Source of the DNA: Pseudomonas fluorescens
Lineage (GTDB): Bacteria; Pseudomonadota; Gammaproteobacteria; Pseudomonadales; Pseudomonadaceae
Direction of reading: 5' to 3'
Length of the DNA: 64,000 bases
Assembly (NCBI RefSeq): GCF_902497785.1
Contig: NZ_CABVHK010000024.1
Span: forward strand, 37,042 to 101,041
Below are positions 33,480 to 42,469 of the stretch, one piece after another; position 1 is the first letter of the stretch, and each line of letters opens with the position of its first letter. The position numbers were made by a program, and so were the translations under genes. The notes beneath the pieces are model-generated. The model did no database searches. It was given only the letters and a program-made list of their open reading frames with translations, and was not told the DNA's origin.

Positions 33480-35198
33480 TTATTCGTTATCGAGGCCTTT
33501 ACGCCGATACGGGAACACGTCAATGACCTTGCCGGCGCGAATCGCCTCTTGCAGGCTTTTCCAGTAATCGGCGTTGTACAGCTCGCCATGCAACTCATCA
33601 AACAACCTGCGCTGGCCCGAATCGGCAAACAGGAACGGCGGGAACTCCTCCGGGAACACATCCAGCGGCCCAATCGAATACCACGGCTCCGACGCCATCT
33701 CGTCTTCCGGCGTACGCGGTTGCGGGATGTGGCGGAAGTTGGCCTCGGTCAGGAAGCAGATCTCGTCGTAGTCATAAAACACCACGCGACCGTGGCGGGT
33801 GACGCCGAAGTTTTTCAGCAGCATATCGCCGGGAAAGATATTCGCCGCCGCCAGTTGCTTGATCGCCAGGCCGTAATCTTCCAGCGCTTCACGCACCTGC
33901 GCCTCGTTGGCGTTTTCCAGGTACAGGTTCAACGGGGTCATGCGCCGCTCGGTCCAGCAGTGGCGGATCAGCACGGTGTCGCCTTCCACCGACACCGTGG
34001 AAGGCGCGACGTCCAGTAGCTCTGCCAGGCACTCCGGGTCGAACTTGCTCAGCGGGAAACGGAAGTCGGCAAACTCCTGGGTATCAGCCATGCGCCCGAC
34101 GCGGTCGACGCTTTTGACCAGGCGATACTTCTCGATCACCGTCGCGCGGTTGACGTTTTTCGACGGCGAGAAACGGTCCTTGATTATTTTGAAGACCGTG
34201 TTGAACCCCGGCAGGGTGAACACACTCATCACCATGCCGCGCACGCCCGGCGCCATGATGAACTGGTCGTCGGTGTTGGCCAGGTGATTGATCAGCGCCC
34301 GGTAGAACTCGGACTTGCCGTGTTTGTAGAAGCCGATCGAGGTGTACAGCTCGGCGATGTGCTTGCCCGGCAGGATGCGTTTGAGGAAACCGATGAATTC
34401 CGCTGGCACCGGCACGTCCACCATGAAATACGAACGGGTGAACGAGAAGATAATCGAGACATCGGCTTCGTCGGTGATCAACGCATCGATCTGGATGCCG
34501 CGCCCTTCAAGGTGCAGCAGCGGAATCGCCAGTGGCCATTGCTCATCTTTGGTATAGATGCGCCCAACCAGGTAGGCGCCCTTGTTGCGATAGAGCACCG
34601 AGGAGAACAGCTCGACGCTCAACTCCGGGTCCTTGCACACCCAGTCCGGCAGGTTCTCGCGCAGTTGCGCTTCGAGTCGATGCAGATCGCCGGCCAGGTC
34701 GGCGTAGTCCTCGCTGAAGCGGTAGTCGGCAAAAATGCTCGCGAGCATGCCGGACAACTGCCCCTGAGGTTTGTAAGTGCGGGTTTGTGCGGCGCGGGCC
34801 CGGCGCAGGCTCGGCCGGGTGGTGTGGATGAACATGCAGCCGTCGCTGATCAGGTCATGGCTGAACAGCCCGCAGAAGATCGAGTTGTACCAGGTCTCGG
34901 ACAATTCATCGTCGAAGCGCAGGTCGATCAGCGTGATGTACGCGCTCTTGACCAGCGGCCAGCAACTGACGTCCAGCGTGTCGGCATCAAACGCGATGCG
35001 CAGCCGTTCTACCGTTTCGCTGACTTTCTCTTCGTAAAGATTGATCCGCGCCGCCGAGGCGACTTGCGTCTCCTGCCACTGCGCCTGCTCGAAACGGGCC
35101 CGGGCGCCGTCGGTGATCTGGCGAAAATGCTCGCGGTAATCGTCAAAGCCATCGAGGATCATTCGGGCGATGTCGGCGGCTGGCCATTGCTGCGGCAT
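33480..35198 (-). CDS. aceK: Isocitrate dehydrogenase kinase/phosphatase
   Basis: A 572-residue bifunctional enzyme that phosphorylates and dephosphorylates isocitrate dehydrogenase, switching carbon to the glyoxylate bypass during growth on acetate or fatty acids. The sequence matches AceK throughout, with the regulatory N-terminal half and a kinase half that includes FYDYDEICFLTEANFRHIP. Start ATG at 35198 (MPQQWPAADIARMI) follows an AGAGG site, and the frame stays open upstream to 35300. It is separate from any isocitrate lyase or malate synthase genes in the window. Confidence 0.96.
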   Translation of the reverse strand: MPQQWPAADIARMILDGFDDYREHFRQITDGARARFEQAQWQETQVASAARINLYEEKVSETVERLRIAFDADTLDVSCWPLVKSAYITLIDLRFDDELSETWYNSIFCGLFSHDLISDGCMFIHTTRPSLRRARAAQTRTYKPQGQLSGMLASIFADYRFSEDYADLAGDLHRLEAQLRENLPDWVCKDPELSVELFSSVLYRNKGAYLVGRIYTKDEQWPLAIPLLHLEGRGIQIDALITDEADVSIIFSFTRSYFMVDVPVPAEFIGFLKRILPGKHIAELYTSIGFYKHGKSEFYRALINHLANTDDQFIMAPGVRGMVMSVFTLPGFNTVFKIIKDRFSPSKNVNRATVIEKYRLVKSVDRVGRMADTQEFADFRFPLSKFDPECLAELLDVAPSTVSVEGDTVLIRHCWTERRMTPLNLYLENANEAQVREALEDYGLAIKQLAAANIFPGDMLLKNFGVTRHGRVVFYDYDEICFLTEANFRHIPQPRTPEDEMASEPWYSIGPLDVFPEEFPPFLFADSGQRRLFDELHGELYNADYWKSLQEAIRAGKVIDVFPYRRKGLDNE

Positions 35199-35397
35199 GG
35201 TGAGACCTCTGCGGGAATTCGGGAGCCCTGAGCTTAGCCATTGAAGCGGGTGCAGGAGAAGTGGAATTTTCGGGCAATGAGATTGCCGGCGGCCCAACAA
35301 AAAAGGAAAAAGGAGTAGTGAATTTCAGAATAGCCCTACAGCCGACAATTGAACTAACCGCTAGCGTTCGCTTTTCAAAGAAAGTACGAACGCTTTC
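35199..35397. promoter_or_regulatory. Upstream region of the pyocin-like gene, with a stem-loop at 35363-35394
   Basis: The 199-base spacer carries the aceK promoter at one side and the toxin promoter at the other. An 8-base stem AGCGTTCG/CGAACGCT (35363-35370 and 35387-35394) stands 3 bases before the toxin ATG, where a ribosome site would be expected. I found no LexA or PrtN box. Confidence 0.5.
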
Positions 35398-36918
35398 ATG
35401 CCGTGTACGTGTGCCCAATGCCGCCCCCGCCCGACCCTGGACGAGCTACGTCGCCAGGAAGCAGACATTCTTCGCTATGAACACGCTCAGGCTCGCGATG
35501 AAGCCCGCCGCAATGCAACACCGCAACAGCCACTCGCCCAATCGGAAATCCGCGGCTGCGTTTTCGCAAAATCCTGCGGGTTGCCAGAAGGTGTGATCAA
35601 CCACAGCAGCCCAAGCGGATTCATTCCCGTGGAATTGCTGACGCAATATGGCGTCTTTGGCGTGCTCGGCAGCGACTCGGCCAGCGCATCGCTGGCATGG
35701 TTTGGTGGCTCCATCAGCGCCACGGCCCTGAACGCACGCCTGGGTGGGACGCTGACTGCCGAGCCAGCGAATCTGGATATTCTCGCGCTTGTGCTCGTGT
35801 CCGACCTGACCTCAACCGACTGCGCGCTGTACACCCTCGATCAATACACAACGCTCACAACCGCCAAGACCCGCGTCCGACTCCAGGTCGAGCGACTCGC
35901 GGACGACTCGGTTCGCGGTTATGGCTTTTACACCGGCAAAAACAAGGAGTGGGAAAACGTACCCGTCATCGCGGCGACCGCAGAGGGCGAGCAATTTGTC
36001 GTTGAATTGGGGCAAGGCGTCAAATTGACCTGGACACCCGCCGCAGCGACGCCAATGCCGAAGGTGAAAGACGCGCCGCCATTGCCTCCAGTATGGGTGT
36101 ACCCGCCGACGGAAATGGCTGGAAAAATCCTCGGTAAACCGGTCTTTCCGCCGGAGTACCAGGACATGGTGGTTTGGTTTCCGAACACCGAAATCCCGCC
36201 GTTCTATATATCCTTTTGCATTGCACAGTCGTGCCCTCATCCGGACATGATGGAAGAGTTGGCGGATTACATTGCAGGGGAGATGAACAAAAATATAGGT
36301 GATCCCGCTGTTTTGGAGATGAGGAAGCTGATTGATTATGATCACGACTCGGCGGCGAAAGAATTTGCGCGACTACCATGGCCTGCGCGTATGAACGGAC
36401 CACCTGACTTTGCCAGCATCGCAAAAGCGAAGAAAGTTGCAGCGGCAGCGATATGGACCCGGAAAGTTGGCCAGGATCAAGAATGGGATCACAAGCCAAA
36501 ACTCCGTCAGCTGTTTCCCGGAGTGCGTCATAAGCAGGGGAAGTACGATTACTACTACGACATTTGGTCGAACGTCCACTACGGTTACGTCGGGATAATC
36601 GGTGGACTTTCAGAAAGTGTGCTGCTGGATGGTGCTGGGGCTGAACAGATTGCCTCGGACACCGTGAGAAAAGTAGAGGAATTAAAAAGTAAACCGAAAA
36701 CGGATAGGACACTTCCCGGCCCTCATCCTTCGGCTAGCCCATGGACCGCATTGCGATCATGGGACGATGTCGCTGATCGGGTATCGATCAGCATCGGAGT
36801 GAAGCTCGCCAACCAGTTTCCAGACGGAGGGATTACACCAAGACTAGTGATGGATGAAGTGTTGGCAGTTGCGCCAAACGAGTGGGGAGAAGGTATCAGT
36901 GTCCACGTCTGCGATTAA
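35398..36918 (+). CDS. S-type-pyocin-like toxin with C-terminal type-44 polymorphic toxin domain
   Basis: A 506-residue protein. Residues 1-50 are a charged helix with three cysteines at the start (MPCTCAQC). Residues 52-275 form the S-type pyocin/colicin translocation-like domain: IRGCVFAKSCGLPEGVINHS, GVFGVLGSDS, RVRLQVERLA, RGYGFYTGKN, then VWVYPPTEMAGKI and PPEYQDMVVWFP. The C-terminal part (about 283-475) fits the type-44 toxin domain, with WDHKP (363-367) and YYYDIWSNVHYGYVG (385-399). It lacks the longer N-terminal receptor-binding region of true S-pyocins and carries no PAAR domain. It may be secreted by type VI machinery or released with lysis. Activity of the domain is not established here. 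The immunity gene overlaps its end by 20 bases. Confidence 0.8.
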   Translation: MPCTCAQCRPRPTLDELRRQEADILRYEHAQARDEARRNATPQQPLAQSEIRGCVFAKSCGLPEGVINHSSPSGFIPVELLTQYGVFGVLGSDSASASLAWFGGSISATALNARLGGTLTAEPANLDILALVLVSDLTSTDCALYTLDQYTTLTTAKTRVRLQVERLADDSVRGYGFYTGKNKEWENVPVIAATAEGEQFVVELGQGVKLTWTPAAATPMPKVKDAPPLPPVWVYPPTEMAGKILGKPVFPPEYQDMVVWFPNTEIPPFYISFCIAQSCPHPDMMEELADYIAGEMNKNIGDPAVLEMRKLIDYDHDSAAKEFARLPWPARMNGPPDFASIAKAKKVAAAAIWTRKVGQDQEWDHKPKLRQLFPGVRHKQGKYDYYYDIWSNVHYGYVGIIGGLSESVLLDGAGAEQIASDTVRKVEELKSKPKTDRTLPGPHPSASPWTALRSWDDVADRVSISIGVKLANQFPDGGITPRLVMDEVLAVAPNEWGEGISVHVCD

Positions 36919-37312
36919 AGGCAAAAAACGATATGGGTGGTGGTTATCGATTCCATTACTGCCTCTGTTAGGGATTGCCATTTGGCACAGCGCACTACCC
37001 ACTGTAACGGTTCACTACCCTAAAGAAGGTCGGGAAGAGCTACGGTACGTCTGGAATGTCAAAGACCGGATTTATAGGGGACGCATGCCACCCGGGAGTT
37101 CCGTAAGTGACAACGGATTTATATTTCCCAATAGCCAATTTTTCATGGAGTTTTCCTGGCAAAGCCAGCGAGGCCGTTGGCATTGCATCAGCGTCACGCC
37201 CAAGTGGCCCGAAACCCACATATACCTTGACGAAAATGGCGATATTGAAACCCAAGACGAGTCGGATAATGATCGGTTGAAACAATGCGAGTGGGATTTA
37301 GCGAAGCCATAG
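36899..37312 (+). CDS. Candidate immunity protein, membrane-anchored
   Basis: A 137-residue protein from a GTG start at 36899, which has GGAGAAGG 5 bases upstream. A Lys-rich start (KGKKRYGWW) and one hydrophobic helix (about residues 14-29) anchor it in the inner membrane with the bulk in the periplasm, by the positive-inside rule. The periplasmic part has alternating strands (FFMEFSWQSQRGRWHCISVT) and two cysteines. Immediate overlap with the toxin gene and low GC suggest it is the cognate immunity protein. No known family is recognised. A longer frame begins at 36854, entirely inside the toxin gene, and lacks a ribosome site. Confidence 0.72.
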   Translation: MSTSAIKGKKRYGWWLSIPLLPLLGIAIWHSALPTVTVHYPKEGREELRYVWNVKDRIYRGRMPPGSSVSDNGFIFPNSQFFMEFSWQSQRGRWHCISVTPKWPETHIYLDENGDIETQDESDNDRLKQCEWDLAKP

Positions 37313-37441
37313 TCAGCCTTCCCATACCAACGACCAAAATTGCGCCGAAACATTAGGCTAGTAATTTCAATGCCCAGTTAGCGGTTGCCATAGACAAGCC
37401 CCTCGGCAACACTCTCGACCCCATCAAGGAAGGAGAGCACC

Positions 37442-38332
37442 GTGAGCCCTGTCGATACCGTTCGTTTACTGTCGTTGGCGGCCATCTGGGGTGCGAGTTT
37501 TCTGTTCATGCGGATCATCGCCCCGGTGATTGGCACTGTACCCACGGCGTTTTTCCGGGTATCGATTGCAGCGGTCGGGTTGTTGGTGATCCTCGGTCTG
37601 ATGCGGGTCAGCTGGGACTTCAAAGGCAAACTCAAGACCGTGATGCTGCTCGGGGTGATCAACTCGGGGATTCCGGCGACTTTATATTCGGTGGCAGCGC
37701 AGGTGCTGCCGGCCGGTTACTCGGCGATTTTCAACGCCACCACGCCGTTGATGGGCGTGTTGATCGGCGGTCTGTTTTTCAGTGAACGACTCACTGCGGC
37801 CAAGCTCGGGGGGGTGTTCCTGGGGCTGTTCGGCGTCGGTATCCTGACCCGGGCCGGGCCGGTGGCTTTCGATATGCAATTGCTGATGGGTGCCCTCGCC
37901 TGCCTGCTCGCCACCACCTGCTACGGTTTTGCCGGGTTTCTCGCCCGTCGCTGGCTCGATCAGGCCGGTGGTCTCGACAGCCAGCTTTCAGCGCTCGGCA
38001 GCATGCTCGGAGCGACGTTGTTTTTGCTGCCGCTGTTCGGTTACAGCGTGATCACCCAGCCTCCCGCGAGCTGGGGTGGCTGGAGCGTGTGGCTGTCGCT
38101 GTTGGGACTGGGCCTGGGGTGTACGGCGTTTGCGTACATTATTTACTTTCGCTTGCTGAGCTCGATCGGGCCGTTGAAATCGATGACAACGACGTTCCTG
38201 ATTCCGCCGTTCGGGGTGCTGTGGGGGGCGCTGTTGCTGGATGAGCCGCTGTCGATGGCGCACATTTATGGCGGGGTGTTGATTGCGGCGGCGTTGTGGT
38301 TGGTGTTGAAGCCGGCGGTGGCTGGCAGATAG
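37442..38332 (+). CDS. EamA/DMT-family transporter
   Basis: A 296-residue inner-membrane protein with ten helices and two EamA repeats, starting MSPVDTVRLLSLAAIWGASF (LAAIWGxSF is typical). GTG start at 37442 follows AAGGAGAG. Substrate unknown; relatives export metabolites. It is outside the low-GC toxin insert and marks the return to core GC content (about 62% in the line sampled at 37861). Confidence 0.88.
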   Translation: MSPVDTVRLLSLAAIWGASFLFMRIIAPVIGTVPTAFFRVSIAAVGLLVILGLMRVSWDFKGKLKTVMLLGVINSGIPATLYSVAAQVLPAGYSAIFNATTPLMGVLIGGLFFSERLTAAKLGGVFLGLFGVGILTRAGPVAFDMQLLMGALACLLATTCYGFAGFLARRWLDQAGGLDSQLSALGSMLGATLFLLPLFGYSVITQPPASWGGWSVWLSLLGLGLGCTAFAYIIYFRLLSSIGPLKSMTTTFLIPPFGVLWGALLLDEPLSMAHIYGGVLIAAALWLVLKPAVAGR

Positions 38333-38356
38333 TTTTGCTGTGTTGCTGATGACGCC

Positions 38357-38424
38357 TTCGCGAGCAAGCTCGCTCCCACAGGGATTGCGCTGAACCTGTG
38401 GGAGCGAGCTTGCTCGCGATGGCG
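38357..38424. repeat. REPIN, GGGAGCGAGCTTGCTCGCGA class
   Basis: Inverted pair with a loop of about 16 bases between the EamA gene and the aldehyde-dehydrogenase gene, which converge here. Confidence 0.92.
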
Positions 38425-38436
38425 ATTGCTCATACG

Positions 38437-40017
38437 CTAAACGGCCGACTGGCTCACCTCCCCATCCACCAACCGCCGAATCCCCAGCGGATTAGCGTTC
38501 TGCAACGCTTCGGGCAGCAATTCATCGGGATAATTCTGGAAGCACACCGGCCGCAGGAATCGATCGATCGCCAGCGTCCCGACTGAGGTTGCCCGGGCAT
38601 CCGACGTCGCCGGATACGGCCCGCCATGCACCATCGCCTCGCAGACTTCGACCCCGGTCGGATAGCCATTGAGCAAAACCCGCCCGACTTTTTCCTGCAG
38701 CAATTCGGCCAGCCAGCGGTACTCCAATAGCTCCCCGGCCTCACCTATCAACGTCGCCGTCAGTTGCCCGCGCAAGCCATTCAGAGCCGCCGAAAGCTGC
38801 GCCTGATCATCGACTTCAATGACGATGGTGGTCGGGCCGAACACTTCTTCCTGTAGCAATTCATCGCCCTTGAGCAACAGGCTGACATCAGCCTTGAACA
38901 CCTGCGGCTGCGCCTGAACACCCTGCTGCGATCTGCCCGCCAGATGCGTCAGGCCGGGGTGCTCGTGCAACTCGCCGAGGCCTTTGCTGTAGCTGACCAG
39001 TGCGCCGGCGTTGAGCATGGTTTGCGCCGGCTGTTCGTGCATATTGGCGCAGAACTGCCGCAAAAAATCGCTGAACTGCGGCGAGCGCAACCCGATGACC
39101 AACCCCGGGTTGGTGCAGAATTGACCGCAGCCCAGCGTCACCGAACCGGCCAGTTGCGCAGCGATCTGCTCGCCACGCACCGCCAGCGCCTCGGGCAACA
39201 GGAACACCGGGTTGATGCTCGACATCTCGGCAAACACCGGGATCGGTTGCGGCCGGGTCGCGGCCATCTGGCTCAGGGCATTGCCGCCCTTGAGCGAACC
39301 GGTGAAGCCCACGGCCTGGATCGCCGGGTGCTTGACCAGCCATTCACCAACGCCACCGCCATAAATCATGTTGAACACACCGGCCGGCATGCCCGTGCGT
39401 TCGGCGGCGCGCAGGATCGCGTCCGCCACCCACTCGGCCGTAGCCATGTGCCCACTGTGCGCCTTGAACACCACCGGGCAACCGGCGGCCAGTGCCGATG
39501 CGGTATCGCCGCCCGCCGTCGAAAACGCGAGCGGAAAGTTGCTCGCACCGAACACCGCCACCGGGCCGATGGCGATGCGGAACTGGCGCAGATCCGGACG
39601 CGGCAATGGCTGGCGATCCGGCAGTGCCCGATCAATCCGCGCCCCATAAAAATCGCCGCGCCGCAGGACCTTGGCGAACAGGCGCATCTGGCCACTGGTG
39701 CGGCCGCGCTCACCCTGAATCCGCGCGGTTGGCAATGCCGTTTCGCGGCAGACAGTGGCGACGAACTCATCCCCCAGCGCGTCGATTTCATCGGCGATGG
39801 CGTCGAGGAATGCCGCACGTTTTTCCGCGCTCAGGTTGCGATAGATCGGGAACGCCGCGGCCGCGGCTGTGGCGGCCGCATCCACTTCCTCGTCGGTTGC
39901 CTGGAAGAACGTTCCGGGTAACGGCTCACCGGTGGTCGCGTCGAGGCTTTGCAGTTGCACAGTGCCATTGGCGCTGCGGCGACCGCCGATGTAATTGTGT
40001 CCAGGTTGCGTGGTCAT
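38437..40017 (-). CDS. 2,5-dioxovalerate (2-oxoglutarate semialdehyde) dehydrogenase
   Basis: A 526-residue NAD(P)-dependent aldehyde dehydrogenase of the type that oxidises 2-oxoglutarate semialdehyde to 2-oxoglutarate. The catalytic Cys301 is in GCGQFCTNPG, the general base Glu264 in VFAEMSSINP, and the NADP-binding segment is GASNFPLAFS. Its N-terminus MTTQPGHNYIGGRRSANGTV and neighbours (AraD1 family, dehydratase) fit the last step of oxidative pentonate degradation. It is the third gene of its operon (42 bases after the AraD1-like gene). Confidence 0.92.
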   Translation of the reverse strand: MTTQPGHNYIGGRRSANGTVQLQSLDATTGEPLPGTFFQATDEEVDAAATAAAAAFPIYRNLSAEKRAAFLDAIADEIDALGDEFVATVCRETALPTARIQGERGRTSGQMRLFAKVLRRGDFYGARIDRALPDRQPLPRPDLRQFRIAIGPVAVFGASNFPLAFSTAGGDTASALAAGCPVVFKAHSGHMATAEWVADAILRAAERTGMPAGVFNMIYGGGVGEWLVKHPAIQAVGFTGSLKGGNALSQMAATRPQPIPVFAEMSSINPVFLLPEALAVRGEQIAAQLAGSVTLGCGQFCTNPGLVIGLRSPQFSDFLRQFCANMHEQPAQTMLNAGALVSYSKGLGELHEHPGLTHLAGRSQQGVQAQPQVFKADVSLLLKGDELLQEEVFGPTTIVIEVDDQAQLSAALNGLRGQLTATLIGEAGELLEYRWLAELLQEKVGRVLLNGYPTGVEVCEAMVHGGPYPATSDARATSVGTLAIDRFLRPVCFQNYPDELLPEALQNANPLGIRRLVDGEVSQSAV

Positions 40018-40059
40018 CAGGAATTCCTTGACCGGCAGACTGCGCCGGTGATTGAAGGC

Positions 40060-41055
40060 TTAAAGCGCACGAATCTGGCCGATGGCCAACGGCTGGGCGC
40101 CTTCGCCGATACCGTTTTCCAGCGGCGCGCCGAACGCATCGAGGCTGATCTGGAAGCGATCCCCCGGCCGGGTTTTCACGCCGTCGGCAAACGACAGCGT
40201 GGCGGTGCCGAAGTAATGCACGTGGACATCGCCGGGGCGCAAAAACTGCGCGTACTTGAAGTGATGGAATTCGAGGTTGGCGAGGCTGTGGCACATGTTG
40301 TCTTCGCCGCTGAGAAACTCTTTTTCCCAGAGGGTTTCGCCGTTGCGGACGATGCGGCTGGTGCCGGCCAGATGTTTGGGCAATTCACCCACCCGCAGCT
40401 CCGGCCCGTAGGCGCAGAAGCGCAGTTTCGAGTGGGCTAGGTACAGGTAATTGCGCCGCTCCATCACATGGTCGGAGAACTCGTTGCCCAGCGCATAACC
40501 GAGGCGATACGGCAGGCCGTCGTCGCCGATCACATAGAGACCGGTCAGCTCCGGTTCTTCGCCGGCATCCTCGGCAAACGGCGGCAGCGGAAAGTCTGCG
40601 CCGGGGCGCACGACGATGCTGCCGTCGCCCTTGTAGAACCACTCCGGCTGCGCGCCTACCTGTCCGGCCGCCGGTTTGCCTCCCTCCAGGCCCCACTTGA
40701 AAATGCGCATGGTGTCGGTCATGCCGGCTTCAACCGCGCCGTCCTGCTGGTGCATCTTGTCCCGGGCCGACGCACTGCCCAGATGGGTCAGGCCGGTGCC
40801 GCTGATCAGGCAGTGCGCCGGGTCTTCGTGGTCCAGCGGCGGCAGGACGTTGCCCTGCTGCAATAGCTCAGCGTAATCCGGACCCGGTTCGGTGCCGCGC
40901 TGGGCGACTTCTTCTTGCAGGCTGCGTTTCGCACGGATCGCCGCGAGTGCCAGTTCACGGGTGCTGCGGGTGCCTTTGAGCACCTGGACCTGTGAGCCTT
41001 CGACGACGCCGACCTGGCGTTCACCGGCAGTGTTTTCAAATTGAATCAGGCGCAT
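40060..41055 (-). CDS. AraD1/GguC-type 2-keto-3-deoxy-pentonate dehydratase (FAH superfamily)
   Basis: A 331-residue fumarylacetoacetate-hydrolase-fold protein starting MRLIQFENTAGERQVGVVEG. Motifs such as LISGTGLTHLGSASARDKMH, EPELTGLYVIGDDG, GNEFSDHVMERRNYLYLAHS and SGEDNMCHSLANLEFHHFKY match the AraD1 group. AraD1-type enzymes convert L-2-keto-3-deoxy-arabinonate to 2-oxoglutarate semialdehyde; that product is the substrate of the adjacent dehydrogenase. The start has GGAGG-like bases upstream (CGGAGGCC). The gap from the dehydratase gene is 30 bases, so it is co-transcribed. Confidence 0.87.
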   Translation of the reverse strand: MRLIQFENTAGERQVGVVEGSQVQVLKGTRSTRELALAAIRAKRSLQEEVAQRGTEPGPDYAELLQQGNVLPPLDHEDPAHCLISGTGLTHLGSASARDKMHQQDGAVEAGMTDTMRIFKWGLEGGKPAAGQVGAQPEWFYKGDGSIVVRPGADFPLPPFAEDAGEEPELTGLYVIGDDGLPYRLGYALGNEFSDHVMERRNYLYLAHSKLRFCAYGPELRVGELPKHLAGTSRIVRNGETLWEKEFLSGEDNMCHSLANLEFHHFKYAQFLRPGDVHVHYFGTATLSFADGVKTRPGDRFQISLDAFGAPLENGIGEGAQPLAIGQIRAL

Positions 41056-41085
41056 GACGGCCTCCGGAAAGTCAGGGATTGAGGG

Positions 41086-42261
41086 TCACTCGATGATGTT
41101 GAAGTCGCTCAAGTACTCATCGGAAATTTCCAGTCCCAGACCCGGCTTGTCGTCGTCCAGCTGGATGTAGCCGTTGACCGGTTGCGGCTCGCCCTTGAAC
41201 ACGTAGTAGAACAGTTCGTTGCCGACTTCAACGTCGAACACCGGGAAGAACTCGGCCATCGGCGAGGCGGTGGTGGACATGGTCAGGTGATAGTTATGCA
41301 TTTGCCCGGCGTGGGGGATGACCGGCACCGACCAGGCTTCGGCCATGGCGTTGATTTTGCGCGCGGCTGTGATGCCGCCGACACGGTTGGTGTCGTACTG
41401 GATCACGTCGATGGCGCGGCGTTCCAGCAGGTCCTTGAAGCCGTAGGACGTGAACTCGTGCTCGCCGCCGGAGATCGGCATGATCCCCATTTTCTTCAGC
41501 TCGATGTAGCCTTCGATGTCGTCGGCGATCACCGGTTCTTCAAGCCAGCGCGGTTCGAACTCGGCAAGTTTGGGCAACATGCGGCGCGCGTATTCCAGGG
41601 TCCAGCCCATGTAGCACTCGAGCATGATGTCGATGTCCGGGCCGGCCAGTTCACGCAGGGCGCGCACTTGTTCGATGTTCTTGCGCATGCCTGCCGGGCC
41701 GTCCTTCGGGCCGTAGCCGAAGCGCATTTTCAGCGCGGTGAAACCCTGGTTCAGATAGCCCTGGGCTTCTTCGAGGAACAGGTCGAGGTTGTCGTTGGCG
41801 TAGAGCTTAGAGGCGTAGGTCCAGATCTTTTCCTTGGTGCGCCCGCCAAGCAATTTGAACACCGGTTTGTTGACGGCTTTGCCCATGATGTCCCAGATCG
41901 CGATGTCGATCGCCGAGATCGCCGCCATGCCGATGCCTTTGCGGCCCCAGGCGTGGCTCTGGCGGTACATTTTCTGCCAGATGTATTCGTTGTCGAACGG
42001 GTCTTCGCCAATGGCGATCGGCGCGAGGTAGGTGTCGATGATTTCCTTGGCCACCCGTGGCGCGAGGGCGCAGTTACCGATGCCGACAAGGCCGGTATCG
42101 GTCTCGACTTCCACCACCAGCCAGCCGTGGAAACGGAACGAGCCCATGGCGTCGCCGCGTTCGAACAGGATGTCGCTGGCGTTGGTGCAGAAGTGCGCTT
42201 GCGGCGGAACGACTTTGCCTTTCCACTCGAAAACGCGGGTACGGATTGCTTTGATTTTCAT
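41086..42261 (-). CDS. Enolase-superfamily sugar-acid dehydratase (mandelate racemase type)
   Basis: A 391-residue mandelate racemase/muconate-lactonising fold protein, made of an N-terminal capping domain and a barrel. Metal ligands appear as MLECYMGW, WLEEPV and SGGEHEF, and the catalytic His is in PHAGQMHNYH. By overall similarity it resembles L-rhamnonate and L-lyxonate dehydratases. With an AraD1-type enzyme next to it, a C5 aldonate such as L-lyxonate is the more likely substrate. Start ATG at 42261 was chosen inside a longer frame. It leads the dehydratase-AraD1-dehydrogenase operon, which has an operator-like site 145-160 bases upstream. Confidence 0.88.
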   Translation of the reverse strand: MKIKAIRTRVFEWKGKVVPPQAHFCTNASDILFERGDAMGSFRFHGWLVVEVETDTGLVGIGNCALAPRVAKEIIDTYLAPIAIGEDPFDNEYIWQKMYRQSHAWGRKGIGMAAISAIDIAIWDIMGKAVNKPVFKLLGGRTKEKIWTYASKLYANDNLDLFLEEAQGYLNQGFTALKMRFGYGPKDGPAGMRKNIEQVRALRELAGPDIDIMLECYMGWTLEYARRMLPKLAEFEPRWLEEPVIADDIEGYIELKKMGIMPISGGEHEFTSYGFKDLLERRAIDVIQYDTNRVGGITAARKINAMAEAWSVPVIPHAGQMHNYHLTMSTTASPMAEFFPVFDVEVGNELFYYVFKGEPQPVNGYIQLDDDKPGLGLEISDEYLSDFNIIE

Positions 42262-42406
42262 GGGTACGAATTCCTTGCGCTGCCGGCTTTTTGTAGTTGT
42301 TTGAGTCGTGTGCGCAGAGCCCCTCGGACGCGGGTGACTGGCATTCGATGGAGCGACTTTAGCCAGCGCCCGGGGGTGGCGGATAATCACTTATGCACAT
42401 CCATCG

Positions 42407-42421
42407 ATAACCTGGGGTGAT
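42407..42421. promoter_or_regulatory. Candidate LysR operator, ATAACCTGGGGTGAT, upstream of the dehydratase operon
   Basis: This 15-base near-palindrome, ATAACC-TGG-GGTGAT, extends to CGAT...ATCG flanks. It differs at two of 15 positions from the site at 46180-46194 read on the other strand. It lies 145-160 bases before the dehydratase start. Sites for LysR proteins often have this T-N11-A shape. Confidence 0.6.
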
Positions 42422-42469
42422 CGCTATGACGAGTTCTCAGGTAGATCGGGTTATCAGCCGCCAAACAAA

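Noticed and set aside
35199..35397. LexA or PrtN (P-box) site for the pyocin-like gene
   Set aside because: No CTGT-N8-ACAG element and no convincing repeated ATTG-GT elements were found, so SOS control cannot be claimed.
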